Below are positions 16,454 through 24,517 of a stretch of 64,000 nucleotides of DNA, one piece after another. The translations under genes and the position numbers were made by a program. Under the pieces are notes generated by a model. That model had not been told where the DNA came from, did not search any database, and worked only from the letters and a program-made list of their open reading frames with translations. The stretch's first letter is position 1. Every line of letters starts with the position of its first letter. This stretch comes from Halobacterium noricense (lineage in GTDB: Archaea; Halobacteriota; Halobacteria; Halobacteriales; Halobacteriaceae), in the NCBI RefSeq assembly GCF_021233435.1, contig NZ_CP089468.1, forward strand, positions 620,001 to 684,000, read 5' to 3'.

Positions 16454-17749
16454 TTACGCGGAGAACTGAATCTCGTCGAGCGTCTCGATGCCGCCGCCCT
16501 CCTGGAAGCCGAAGTACTCGTAGGTCGCGGCCTTCAGGTCACCGTTCTCGTCGAAGTCGACGGCGCTGGACGCGCCCGAGTACTGGATTTCGGTGCCCTC
16601 GGCGGCCATTTCGAGGCCCTCCGCGAGCGTGCTCGGCGTGACCTCCTCGCCGCCGGGGTTGGCGACGTTCTGCATCTCCTGGGCGATGGCGGCCCCGGAG
16701 TTCTCGCCGGCGGCCGCGTTCGCGAGCAGGCAGACCGCGGTGGCGTCGAACGCCTGCGACGTGAAAACGCCGGGCTCCTCGCCGTACTCGGCCTGGTACT
16801 GCTCGTCGAAGTAGTCGCGGCCCGGACCCGCCGCCAGCGGCGCGGTGCCGGTGACGTTGTTCAGCGGGTTGCCGACGTCCGCGGGGAGGCTCGCCGACCG
16901 CATCCCGTCCGTGACGAGAATCGGGACGTCCGTGTCGAAGTCCGAGTAGAAGTCACGGAACAGCTGGATGCCGCTCTCGGGGTAGCCGATGACGACGACG
17001 ACGTCCGGGTTGTCGTTGAGCGCCTGCGAAATACGGGAGGTGTACGACGACTGCCCCTTCTGGAAGGAGACCTCCTGGGCGACCTGCCCGTCCTGGTCCT
17101 GGAACGCCGAGTTGAAACTCTCGGCGAGCAGCTGGCCGTAGGAGTTGTTCACGTACATCGTCGCCGCGGTCGACGCCTGGTGTTGTTCGACGGCGACCTG
17201 CGCGAGCACCTGGCCCTGCAGGGCGTCCGTCGGCGGCGTGCGGAAGATGAGGCCGTTGTCTTCGAGGTCGGTGATGGCCGGGGACGTGCTCGCGGGGGAG
17301 CAGCCGACCATCCCCGAGGGGATGAAGACGTTCTCCGCGACGGCGATGGTGACCTCCGAGGACGCCGCGCCCGTGACCGCGGGGTAGCCGCCGTTGCGCA
17401 GCGTCTGCGCCGCGGACTGGCCGGCGTTGGGGTCGGTCTGGGTGTCCTGCACGGAGAAGTCCAGCTCGAAGTCCGTCTCGCCTTCGAGCAGCGTCTGCGG
17501 GAGGACAGCGGCGTCCCGGATGGGCACGCCGAGGTCGGCGAGATCGCCGGTCGTCGGCTGGAGGACGCCCTGCATGAGCGTCCGGCTGGCGCTGTCGCCG
17601 CCGCTGGTGGTGGTCGTGTCGCCACCGCTCCCGCCGGTCGTCGTCTCGTCACTGCCGCCGCCGTCGCCGCCGGTACAGCCGGCGAGCCCGGCGATACCTG
17701 CGGCGCCGAGACCGCGAATGACGTCGCGCCTATTGACTCTTGATGGCAT
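16454..17749 (-). CDS. ABC transporter substrate-binding protein (Leu/Ile/Val-binding type, Tat lipoprotein)
   Basis: This protein of about 431 residues has a twin-arginine signal (NRRDVIRGLGAAG), lipobox LAGC and a Thr/Gly/Ser-rich spacer before the domain. The mature part has GDLADLGVPIRDAAVLPQTLLEG, GAASSEVTIAVAENVFIPSG, MYVNNSYGQLLAESF and VVVVIGYPESGIQLFRDFY, all type I periplasmic-binding-fold features. It most likely feeds LivHMGF encoded in the opposite orientation nearby. The ligand could be branched-chain amino acids, urea or amides. Folding before export by Tat is usual for haloarchaea. Confidence 0.88.
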   Translation of the reverse strand: MPSRVNRRDVIRGLGAAGIAGLAGCTGGDGGGSDETTTGGSGGDTTTTSGGDSASRTLMQGVLQPTTGDLADLGVPIRDAAVLPQTLLEGETDFELDFSVQDTQTDPNAGQSAAQTLRNGGYPAVTGAASSEVTIAVAENVFIPSGMVGCSPASTSPAITDLEDNGLIFRTPPTDALQGQVLAQVAVEQHQASTAATMYVNNSYGQLLAESFNSAFQDQDGQVAQEVSFQKGQSSYTSRISQALNDNPDVVVVIGYPESGIQLFRDFYSDFDTDVPILVTDGMRSASLPADVGNPLNNVTGTAPLAAGPGRDYFDEQYQAEYGEEPGVFTSQAFDATAVCLLANAAAGENSGAAIAQEMQNVANPGGEEVTPSTLAEGLEMAAEGTEIQYSGASSAVDFDENGDLKAATYEYFGFQEGGGIETLDEIQFSA

Positions 17750-17886
17750 ACCACGCATTAACAGAGAGCTGGTATAAATGCATTCCGGATATGTCACCTT
17801 TCACCACGCCTTCGGCGGAATTACTCGGGTTCGGGCCGTGATTCCCGAGGTGACCTATCTCGGGCCGGCCGGCTGAGTAGCCGGGG

Positions 17887-18744
17887 TCACTCGCCCGGCC
17901 AGACCGCGAGTAGGCCGTCCGGAAACTGCGCGAGCGTCGGCGCCGTGCCGTCTCCGAACGCGATGTGAACGAACGCCTGCCAGAGCACGCCCTCGGCGTA
18001 CGGCCGCGAATCGAGGTCGACGCCGAGTGCAGCGGCGACTGCGTCCTCGCCGACGTTCGGCCCCGGTTCCACGTCTAGCGTGCGCGGCGCGACGTCGAGG
18101 TCGAGCCCGAACGACGGGAACAGCCGGTAGGACGCGTCGACGGCGGGATGGTAGAACGTCCGCTCACCGGGGTATCGGACGGTCAGCACGGGCGTCACGG
18201 TCGCGCACTCGCCGTCGGGGAGTTCGACGCGCTGTTCGTCCAGTGCGTACTCGCGGCGCTCACCGGATTCGACGCGGAACGTCCCCCCGCTCGCTGCGAC
18301 GACCGCTTCCGCCGCGCTCACGCGCTCGACGGTCACCTCGGGAGCGTCGCCCGCTGCGAGTTCGGCTTCCGTCGAGTCGCCGCCGGCCGTCCCCTCCACG
18401 ACGACCGTCCGCCCGTCGTCGGCCGTCAGCGCCGGTGCGACCCGCTCGCCCTCGCTCGCCGGCTGGACACGGTACGGCGTTGCGCAGACGTTGTCCCACG
18501 CGCTCGCTGGGGGTGCGGCGGCGTCGAGGGCCGAACGCCAGTAGAAAACGCGGGCCTCCTCGCCGCAGGTGTAGGGGACGGCGTCGGGGAAGAACGCGCC
18601 GCCGAACCGCGTGGCCTCCAGCCCCCGGTATTCGAGGACGGCTTCGAGGTAGCGGCCCTCCCGTTGGACCGGCGCGCAGCGCTCGCTCGCGCCCGCGAAA
18701 GTCCACTCGACGCCAGCCTCGGAGTCGCACGTCGAAGAGTCCAT
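17887..18744 (-). CDS. Haloarchaeal protein of unknown function
   Basis: I recognise no family. The 285 residues from the ATG (MDSSTCDSEAGVEWTF) are soluble, acidic and contain six Cys scattered through the N-terminal two thirds (ERCAPV, YTCGEE, NVCATP, GECATV). The composition and lack of signal peptide fit a cytoplasmic haloarchaeal protein. A longer frame reaching base 18834 would cross the inverted repeat upstream and is less likely. The neighbours are the binding-protein gene and, divergently, the CopD-like operon; neither suggests a job. Confidence 0.6.
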   Translation of the reverse strand: MDSSTCDSEAGVEWTFAGASERCAPVQREGRYLEAVLEYRGLEATRFGGAFFPDAVPYTCGEEARVFYWRSALDAAAPPASAWDNVCATPYRVQPASEGERVAPALTADDGRTVVVEGTAGGDSTEAELAAGDAPEVTVERVSAAEAVVAASGGTFRVESGERREYALDEQRVELPDGECATVTPVLTVRYPGERTFYHPAVDASYRLFPSFGLDLDVAPRTLDVEPGPNVGEDAVAAALGVDLDSRPYAEGVLWQAFVHIAFGDGTAPTLAQFPDGLLAVWPGE

Positions 18745-18788
18745 CACCTCGACGTAGGCCGCCGGCGCGCAAAGGCCTGCGTCCGGAG

Positions 18789-18826
18789 ATGTTCGGCTCG
18801 CCACGGCGCGGTGTGGAACCGAACAT
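18789..18826. repeat. Inverted repeat ATGTTCGG/CCGAACAT between divergent genes
   Basis: Perfect 8-bp arms are separated by 22 bp, with a second inner pair CCAC/GTGG. It lies between the start of the unknown minus-strand gene and the DtxR-like site of the CopD-like operon. It may be an operator or an RNA hairpin in the leader of the minus-strand gene. Confidence 0.4.
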
Positions 18827-18841
18827 GTCCGCACACAGCCC

Positions 18842-18860
18842 TTAGTTTAGGTGTGCCTAA
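18842..18860 (+). promoter_or_regulatory. DtxR-family-like operator upstream of CopD/TusA/FmdE-like operon
   Basis: The 19 bp contain the perfect 5-4-5 palindrome TTAGG-TGTG-CCTAA (18847-18860). Over their whole length they match 14 of 19 positions of the bacterial DtxR consensus TWAGGTTAGSCTAACCTWA. They lie 27-45 bp ahead of the ATG, where a bound repressor would block initiation. Haloarchaea encode several DtxR-family metal regulators, so control by iron or manganese is a reasonable inference. Confidence 0.55.
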
Positions 18861-18886
18861 TCACGGGACGAGGTGTTCCAGTCGCG

Positions 18887-19837
18887 ATGGCAGACGTGAC
18901 CCACGAGCCGGCCGGCACAGTCGCCGACGAACTCTTCGACAAGTACCTCCTCCCGAAGGCCGCGCTCGCGGTCATCCTCGCGGCGTCGCTGGTCGGCACC
19001 GCGCTGACTCTCGACCTCACCGGGCAGTGGTCGCCGGTGCTGGCGCTCGCCAAGTGGGGCTACTTCGACGCGCTCGGCGTGCTCCTCGGCGGCCTGCTCT
19101 GGAAACACGGCTTCGTCCGCCCGGGCGACGTCGACGCCGCTGCCGACTACTGCGCGGAGATGTACCGGCGCTTCGACCGCATCGCGGTCGGCGCGCTCGC
19201 CGTGCTCGCCGTGACTGGCGTCGCGCTGCTCACCGTCGTCTACGCCGACACGCCGCTCGCGCTCCGCGTGGCGCTCGCCGTCGCGCTCGGTGCCACCGTC
19301 TCCACGGGGGCCATCGACACCTTCGACGACGCCCCCGTGCCCGAACGCTTCCGGACGCTCGCCGGCGTTCTCGCGCTCGTGGGCGCCGTCCTCACTGTCG
19401 CGCTGTCTGCCGTCGCCGACGTCGCACTCGCGGGTGGCGGGGCCGTCCCCGCAGCCTCGCGTGCGGTCCACCTGCTCGCGTTCGCGGCGTGGGTCGGCGG
19501 TGCCGTCTGGAACATCTTCGTCGCCGTGCCGACCGGCCAACTCCGCCCGACGCCGCCCGTCGTCCAGGCGGCCGGCGAACAGCTCGAACGGTTCCGGTGG
19601 ACGGTGCGGTTCGTCATCCCGACGCTCGTCGCGACCGGCGTCTACCAGGCCGTCGACGCACTTGGGACCAGCGCCGGCACGTACGTCGGCACGACCGTCG
19701 GCCTCGCGGTGCTCGCGAAACTCGGGTTCGTCGCCGTCCTGTTCGCCATCTTCCTCGCGTGCCCGATGTGGCGCGCGTGCTCGCCCATCGACGGCGTCTG
19801 CGACCTCGCGGAGATGGGCGAGGAGGTGGGCGACTGA
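18887..19837 (+). CDS. CopD-like membrane protein
   Basis: This 316-residue protein has about eight membrane helices. The central VHLLAFAAWVGGAVWNIFV resembles the His-containing helix of CopD/YcnJ copper-import domains. The C-terminus has two Cys in LACPMWRACSPIDGVCDLAEM. The ATG was chosen over an upstream GTG that lies inside the palindrome. It overlaps the TusA-like gene as TGATG. A DtxR-like site precedes the operon, so a metal- or sulfur-linked membrane role is plausible; the transported species is unknown. Confidence 0.7.
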   Translation: MADVTHEPAGTVADELFDKYLLPKAALAVILAASLVGTALTLDLTGQWSPVLALAKWGYFDALGVLLGGLLWKHGFVRPGDVDAAADYCAEMYRRFDRIAVGALAVLAVTGVALLTVVYADTPLALRVALAVALGATVSTGAIDTFDDAPVPERFRTLAGVLALVGAVLTVALSAVADVALAGGGAVPAASRAVHLLAFAAWVGGAVWNIFVAVPTGQLRPTPPVVQAAGEQLERFRWTVRFVIPTLVATGVYQAVDALGTSAGTYVGTTVGLAVLAKLGFVAVLFAIFLACPMWRACSPIDGVCDLAEMGEEVGD

Positions 19838-20118
19838 TGCCCGACCTCGACGTCCCCGACATCGAGCCCGACGTCGACCCCGACCGCACCGTCGACAACC
19901 GCGGTCGCGGCTGCGCCAACGGCATCGTGCGCGTACAGCGCGCGCTCGAAGACCTCCCCGAGGGAGCGGTACTAGAAATCCACAGCACCGACCGCCGCGC
20001 GAAGACCGAGTACCCGAAACTCGCCGCCGAGACCCCGCACGAACTGCTCGCCGTCGTCGAGCGCCGGCGGCGCGTCCTCCGCAAACAGTACACCACCTAC
20101 CTCGAAATCCATGAGTGA
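19837..20118 (+). CDS. TusA-like sulfur-carrier family protein
   Basis: This 93-residue protein has an acidic N-terminal tail of about 17 residues, then a TusA-like domain: VDNRGRGCANGIVRVQRALEDLP, LEIHSTDRRAKTEYPKLA and HELLAVVERR. The conserved Cys is C26, but the usual CPxP motif reads CANG, so the Pro that shapes the active-site loop is missing. TusA proteins relay persulfide sulfur to tRNA thiolation, molybdenum cofactor or dissimilatory enzymes. Overlaps on both sides tie it tightly to the CopD-like and FmdE-like proteins, suggesting they act together. Confidence 0.72.
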   Translation: MPDLDVPDIEPDVDPDRTVDNRGRGCANGIVRVQRALEDLPEGAVLEIHSTDRRAKTEYPKLAAETPHELLAVVERRRRVLRKQYTTYLEIHE

Positions 20119-20806
20119 CCTCCTCGACCCAGCGACCGATCCGACACCGAGACGCGGCACCGAGCGAACGAACTGGCAACACCTCGCGGACGCCGACCCT
20201 ATCGCGGTCCGGGACCCGCTCGCGGAACTGCTCGGCGTCGTCCCCGAGGGCGACCCGCTGGTCGTCGGCTTCCCCGAAGTCGTGCTCGCCGCGGGCCACG
20301 CTTGCCCCGCCGTCGCGGGCGCGTATCGCGCGACGCAGCTCGCGCTCGACGACCTCTACCCCGACGACCTCCCCGTCCGCAGCGACGTCGCCGTCGAAGT
20401 CGGGGGCGACCCCGACGACCACGGCCTCGGCCCGATGGCGAACGTCGTCAGCCACGTCACCGGCGCGGACCGCGAGACCGGATTCACGGGCTTCGGGGGC
20501 TACGGCGGCCGCGAGAACCTGCTATCGTTCACGGACCTCGACGGCCCCGGCCGCACGTTCGTATTCCACCGCCTCGACACCGACGACAGCGTCCGCGTCT
20601 CGTTCGCGCCGGGAGCCGTCGGCACGTCGCCGCCGGGCGCGGACGGCGACAGCGTGACGGACCTGATTCCGAAACTGGTCGCGGGCGAGGCGTCCGACGC
20701 CGAACGCCGCCGGTTCTACGACCAGTGGCACAACCGCGTCCAGCGCGTCCTGCGCGCGACTCCCGGCAAGGACAGCCCGTTCACGCTCCAGCACTCCGAG
20801 AACTGA
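20111..20806 (+). CDS. FmdE-like domain protein
   Basis: This 231-residue soluble protein carries AGHACPAVAGAYRATQLALDDLYP (H63, C65), which resembles the GHxCPG.a.G.r motif of FmdE, a domain found with molybdenum formylmethanofuran dehydrogenase and in many unrelated bacterial loci. A further conserved-looking block is GFTGFGGYGGRENLLSF. Haloarchaea lack methanogenesis, so the enzyme context is different here. The 8-bp overlap with the TusA-like gene suggests sulfur or metal transfer between the two. Function unknown. Confidence 0.65.
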   Translation: MSDLLDPATDPTPRRGTERTNWQHLADADPIAVRDPLAELLGVVPEGDPLVVGFPEVVLAAGHACPAVAGAYRATQLALDDLYPDDLPVRSDVAVEVGGDPDDHGLGPMANVVSHVTGADRETGFTGFGGYGGRENLLSFTDLDGPGRTFVFHRLDTDDSVRVSFAPGAVGTSPPGADGDSVTDLIPKLVAGEASDAERRRFYDQWHNRVQRVLRATPGKDSPFTLQHSEN

Positions 20807-20880
20807 GAACTCCTTCTTCGCGTCGTTCACCCGCCTTGTGACTACAAACAACTAAGTTAGCGTCTCCGGTCGCTTCTCCT

Positions 20881-21921
20881 ATGGGCAGTGTGCAACGACA
20901 CCTGCCGGTCGCCGGCGTTGCGGGGCTCGCAGTCGGCCTGCTCGCCGTCTCCGCGGTCCACCACGCCACCGAAATCGAGCACATCGACCACGTCGGCGGG
21001 CCGTTGTCCGCGTTCCTCGTCGACGGCATCCCAGCCGTGGCACTCCTCGCAGCCGGCTACTGGCTGCACACCGCGGACTTCGAGTCCGACAACCGCTGGC
21101 TCGTCGCGACCTGGTCGGCGGTCGGGGGCACGCTCTTCGCCACCATCACGCTCCTCACCATCGCCGTCCGCAAGTTCGAGGGCCGCAGTGTCGCCGAACC
21201 CGTGTTCCCGATGCTCGTCTACACGGGCGTCGGCGCTCTCGCCGGCTTCGTCGCGGGCGTCTTCTACGTCCGCGCGCGCCGCGACGCCGAGCGCGCGTCC
21301 CACGCCAGCGACGCGTTCGCGTTCGTCAACGACGTGCTCCGCCACGATATCCGCAACAGCCTCGGTATCGTCCGCGGGCAGGCCGAGCTGCTCGCTACCA
21401 GGACCGACGACGAATCGGTCGAATCCCGCACCGAGACGATTCGCGAACAGACCAACGAGGCGCTCGACCGCATCGAGAACGCCAACACCATCGCCAACAC
21501 CATCACCGACGACGCGACCCTCGAACCCGTCGACCTCACGGCGTTCGCCGAAACCGCCGCCGACCGCGTCGCCGGCGCCTACCGCGTCACTGTCAGGACC
21601 GGCTTTCCCGAGTCCGCGCACGTGCGGGCGAACGACGCCCTCCAGACGGTCGTGGACAACCTCGTGGAGAACGCCGCCGAGCACAACGACGCCGACGACC
21701 CCTGGGTCGAAGTCGCGGTCGAACCTACGGCCGACGCGGTCCGGCTCGAAATCCGCGACAACGGCCCCGGCGTCGACCCCGACGTCCTCGCCGACGCCGA
21801 CGGCGGCCTCGACCTCGTGCGCACGCTCGTCGCCCACTACGACGGCGACATCGAAATCACCGACAACGAGCCCCGTGGGACTGTATTCACCGTCGACCTG
21901 CCGCGCGCGAACACGGCGTAA
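20881..21921 (+). CDS. Membrane sensor histidine kinase
   Basis: This 346-residue kinase has an N-terminal membrane domain of four or five helices (to about residue 137), then an H-box FVNDVLRHDIRNSLGIV with phosphoacceptor H155. The HATPase domain has DNLVENAAEHN, IRDNGPGV and a degenerate GxG loop GGLDLVRTL. There is no PAS or HAMP domain, so the membrane domain itself is the likely sensor. CTAAGTTAG about 27 bp upstream could serve as its TATA region. A second kinase gene follows in the same direction. Confidence 0.87.
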   Translation: MGSVQRHLPVAGVAGLAVGLLAVSAVHHATEIEHIDHVGGPLSAFLVDGIPAVALLAAGYWLHTADFESDNRWLVATWSAVGGTLFATITLLTIAVRKFEGRSVAEPVFPMLVYTGVGALAGFVAGVFYVRARRDAERASHASDAFAFVNDVLRHDIRNSLGIVRGQAELLATRTDDESVESRTETIREQTNEALDRIENANTIANTITDDATLEPVDLTAFAETAADRVAGAYRVTVRTGFPESAHVRANDALQTVVDNLVENAAEHNDADDPWVEVAVEPTADAVRLEIRDNGPGVDPDVLADADGGLDLVRTLVAHYDGDIEITDNEPRGTVFTVDLPRANTA

Positions 21922-21985
21922 TTCGACGCGCTCGCGCCTGGTTCGGCGAGTACGCTTAACTGCCTGCTGACAGCACTTTCGACAA

Positions 21986-23803
21986 ATGGCCGACTCCCCG
22001 ACACCGGACAGCCGCCGGCGGCTCGCCGGGTCCGCCGTCGCCCTCCTCGGTGCCGCGCTGTTCGCTATCCCGCTGTACGACATCTGGGAGGACACCACCG
22101 AACTCGGCTGGGGCATCCTCCCCTCGCTCGTCGAGAACATCACCCTGTTCGCCCTCGCCGCGCTCCTCGTCGCGGGCGGCGTCTGGCTCGCACGCTCCGA
22201 GTGGGACAGCGACCACGTCACCACCGTCGCGTCCACGACCTTCGCCGGGTTCGTCGCGACGGCCATCCTGTTCGCGTGGATTGTTGCCGTCCAACTGTGG
22301 GTGATGCACGAACTCAAGCCGTACGTCATCGCGCTCGACGCTGTCGTCGTCGGCGCGCTCGGGTCGTTCGGCATCGGCGTCTACCGCGCGCGCTCTGACA
22401 GCCGCCGCCGCGACCTCCAGGTCGAACGAAACCGCCTCGTCGGCCTCTTCGAGAACACCAGCGACGCCGTCGCCACCGTCGAACTCGCGGACGGCTCGCC
22501 CGCCGTCTCGTCGGCGAACGAGCGCTTCCGGGAGACGTTCGACGACCCGGACGCCGCCATCGAGGCCGCTGCCCGCCTCGCGGGGACGTCGGTGTCGTCA
22601 CTGTTCGACGGCGACCACGGCGGCGAACCGACGACCCAGGAAATCGCGTACAGCGAAGCGAACGGCGTCCACGAAGTCGCGTACGGCGACCGCAACGACA
22701 GCGACGGCCGCGAGTTCATCGTCCAGTTCGTCCCCTACGATACCGACCGCGGGCGCACGTACGTCTACGTCGTTGCGACCGACGTCACCGAGCAGAAGCA
22801 GCTCGCGCGCGAGCGGGAAGCTAACGAACGCCTCGACCTCCTCCACGAGTACGCGTCGAAGCTCGTGAACGCAGAGAGCCGCGACCGCGCCGCCGCGCTC
22901 GCCCGGGAAGCCGTCGAGGAACTGTACGCTCCCTCCGACGTCCGCGTCGTGCTCGACGGCGAGGTCGTCGCCGGCCTGGACGATTCCGACAGCACGTTCA
23001 ACACGGTTGCCGAGGTTGGGGACCGCGGCTGCATCGAACTCATCGCCCACCTTGCCACCCGCGAACTCAACGCAGTCAACGTGCTCGCTACCCATCTCGA
23101 CGACGTGCTCGGCCGCCTCGACTACGAGCGCGAACTCGCCGCCGAGCGCGAGGAACTGGACTTCATCAACCGCACGCTCCGCCACAACCTCCTCAACGAC
23201 ATCCAGGTCGTGCGGGCCCGCCTCCAGACGCTCGACGACGCCGACGACGAACAACTCGACGACCACCGCGACGTCCTCCTCGACCACCTCGACCGCATGG
23301 CGGAGTTCGTCCAGACGATGCGCACCTACACCAAGTCCCTCGTCGAGGACGACGAACACGTCCTCCGGCCCGTGGACCTCCAGCCCGCGCTCGAAGACGT
23401 CGCCGACGGCACGCGCAACGCCTACGAGGACGCGGTCGTCTCGCTCGGCGACATCCCGCACGTCGCCGTGAGCGCCGACGAACTCCTCGAACCAGTGCTG
23501 GAGAACGTCCTCACGAACGCCGTCGAACACAACGACAAGGAGACGCCCCGCGTCCACGTCGACGCCGAACGCCACGGCGACTGGGTGACCGTCCGGGTCG
23601 CGGACAACGGCCCCGGCATCTCCGACGACCGCAAGGAAGCAGTATTCGAGCGCGGCGAACTCGGCGAACACAGTTCCGGCAGCGGCTTCGGGCTGTTCCT
23701 CGTGCGCAAAACCGTCGAATCCTACGGTGGCGGCGTCGAAATCCGGGACAACGAACCCACGGGCACCGTCGTCCGCATCACGCTCCCCGTGGCGTCGACC
23801 TGA
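21986..23803 (+). CDS. Membrane sensor histidine kinase with PAS and GAF-like domains
   Basis: This 605-residue kinase has four helices (to about residue 140), then a PAS domain from RNRLVGLFENTSDAVATVEL to VYVVATDVTEQKQL, then a GAF-like segment (LLHEYASKLVNAESRDRAAALAREAVEEL). The H-box RTLRHNLLNDIQVVRARL has H400, and the HATPase has ENVLTNAVEHN, VADNGPGI and GSGFGLFLV. It converges with the HalX response regulator gene three bases past its stop, a likely partner. GCTTAACTG about 30 bp upstream may be its TATA region. Confidence 0.88.
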   Translation: MADSPTPDSRRRLAGSAVALLGAALFAIPLYDIWEDTTELGWGILPSLVENITLFALAALLVAGGVWLARSEWDSDHVTTVASTTFAGFVATAILFAWIVAVQLWVMHELKPYVIALDAVVVGALGSFGIGVYRARSDSRRRDLQVERNRLVGLFENTSDAVATVELADGSPAVSSANERFRETFDDPDAAIEAAARLAGTSVSSLFDGDHGGEPTTQEIAYSEANGVHEVAYGDRNDSDGREFIVQFVPYDTDRGRTYVYVVATDVTEQKQLAREREANERLDLLHEYASKLVNAESRDRAAALAREAVEELYAPSDVRVVLDGEVVAGLDDSDSTFNTVAEVGDRGCIELIAHLATRELNAVNVLATHLDDVLGRLDYERELAAEREELDFINRTLRHNLLNDIQVVRARLQTLDDADDEQLDDHRDVLLDHLDRMAEFVQTMRTYTKSLVEDDEHVLRPVDLQPALEDVADGTRNAYEDAVVSLGDIPHVAVSADELLEPVLENVLTNAVEHNDKETPRVHVDAERHGDWVTVRVADNGPGISDDRKEAVFERGELGEHSSGSGFGLFLVRKTVESYGGGVEIRDNEPTGTVVRITLPVAST

Positions 23804-23806
23804 CGA

Positions 23807-24457
23807 CTACCGGCCGGCGTCCTCGACGACCTGCAGGAGTTCGGCCATCGTCCCGTCGTCGGTGCCGTCGAGTTGCGAGGCAGCCTGCTCGCGCACGCGC
23901 TCTAACTCCGTCTGCAGCCGCTGGAAGCGCTCGTCGTCGGCCAGCTTCGCCTCGTCGTAGCACGCCTGCAACTCCGCGATTTTCGAACTGAGCGCGTACA
24001 GTGCCCGGAGTTCTCGCGTGTAGTTCGCGCGCTCCAGCAGCTCCTGAGTGGCGTCCACGACCTCCCCGCGGTCCACGGGCTTCTCCAGATACATGTCGTA
24101 GTCCAACTCGACCACGTCGAGGTCGGGCTCCAGCGCTGTCAACATCGCGACGCGGGCACTCCCGTCGCGCTCGCGTATCCGCTGGAGGGTCTCGTCGCCG
24201 GAGAGCTTCGGCATCCGCCGGTCGAGCAACACGGCGTCGACGTGGGGGCCGTACTTTTCGAGGGCTTCCTCGCCGTCGGTCGCGACGACCGCGTTCCACC
24301 GCTGGTCTATCCAATTGCCGACAGCCCCCGCGAACTCCGCCTCGTCGTCTACGACGAGAACCGTGTGGTCGCCGTCGAGCGCGTCGCTTCCCTCTGCAGA
24401 CCCGCTCCCGTCGGTCTGCACGGGCGGACCCGAAGCCGCGGAACTGTCGGCCGTCAT
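23807..24457 (-). CDS. HalX-domain response regulator
   Basis: This 216-residue protein has an acidic tail, a receiver domain from about residue 31 (HTVLVVDDEAEF; phosphoacceptor D79 in LLDRRMPK; MLTALEPD; LEKPVD), and a HalX domain (ELLERANYTRELRALYALSSKIAELQ). HalX is a haloarchaeal helical output domain whose target is not known. It has no DNA-binding domain, so signalling is probably by protein contact. It is tail-to-tail with the histidine kinase gene. Confidence 0.88.
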   Translation of the reverse strand: MTADSSAASGPPVQTDGSGSAEGSDALDGDHTVLVVDDEAEFAGAVGNWIDQRWNAVVATDGEEALEKYGPHVDAVLLDRRMPKLSGDETLQRIRERDGSARVAMLTALEPDLDVVELDYDMYLEKPVDRGEVVDATQELLERANYTRELRALYALSSKIAELQACYDEAKLADDERFQRLQTELERVREQAASQLDGTDDGTMAELLQVVEDAGR

Positions 24458-24517
24458 ACTCGTCTAGTCGGTTGGGGCCCGTAAAACTGGATTGGCCGTC
24501 AGGTTACACGAGCCGGG

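Noticed and set aside
17887-18834. Longer start for the unknown minus-strand protein
   Set aside because: The extra 30 residues would read through the ATGTTCGG/CCGAACAT repeat and have a composition unlike the rest; the ATG at 18744 is preferred.
18857-20455. 532-residue minus-strand ORF over the CopD/TusA-like genes
   Set aside because: Shadow frame; the plus-strand genes overlap in operon fashion and carry recognisable motifs.
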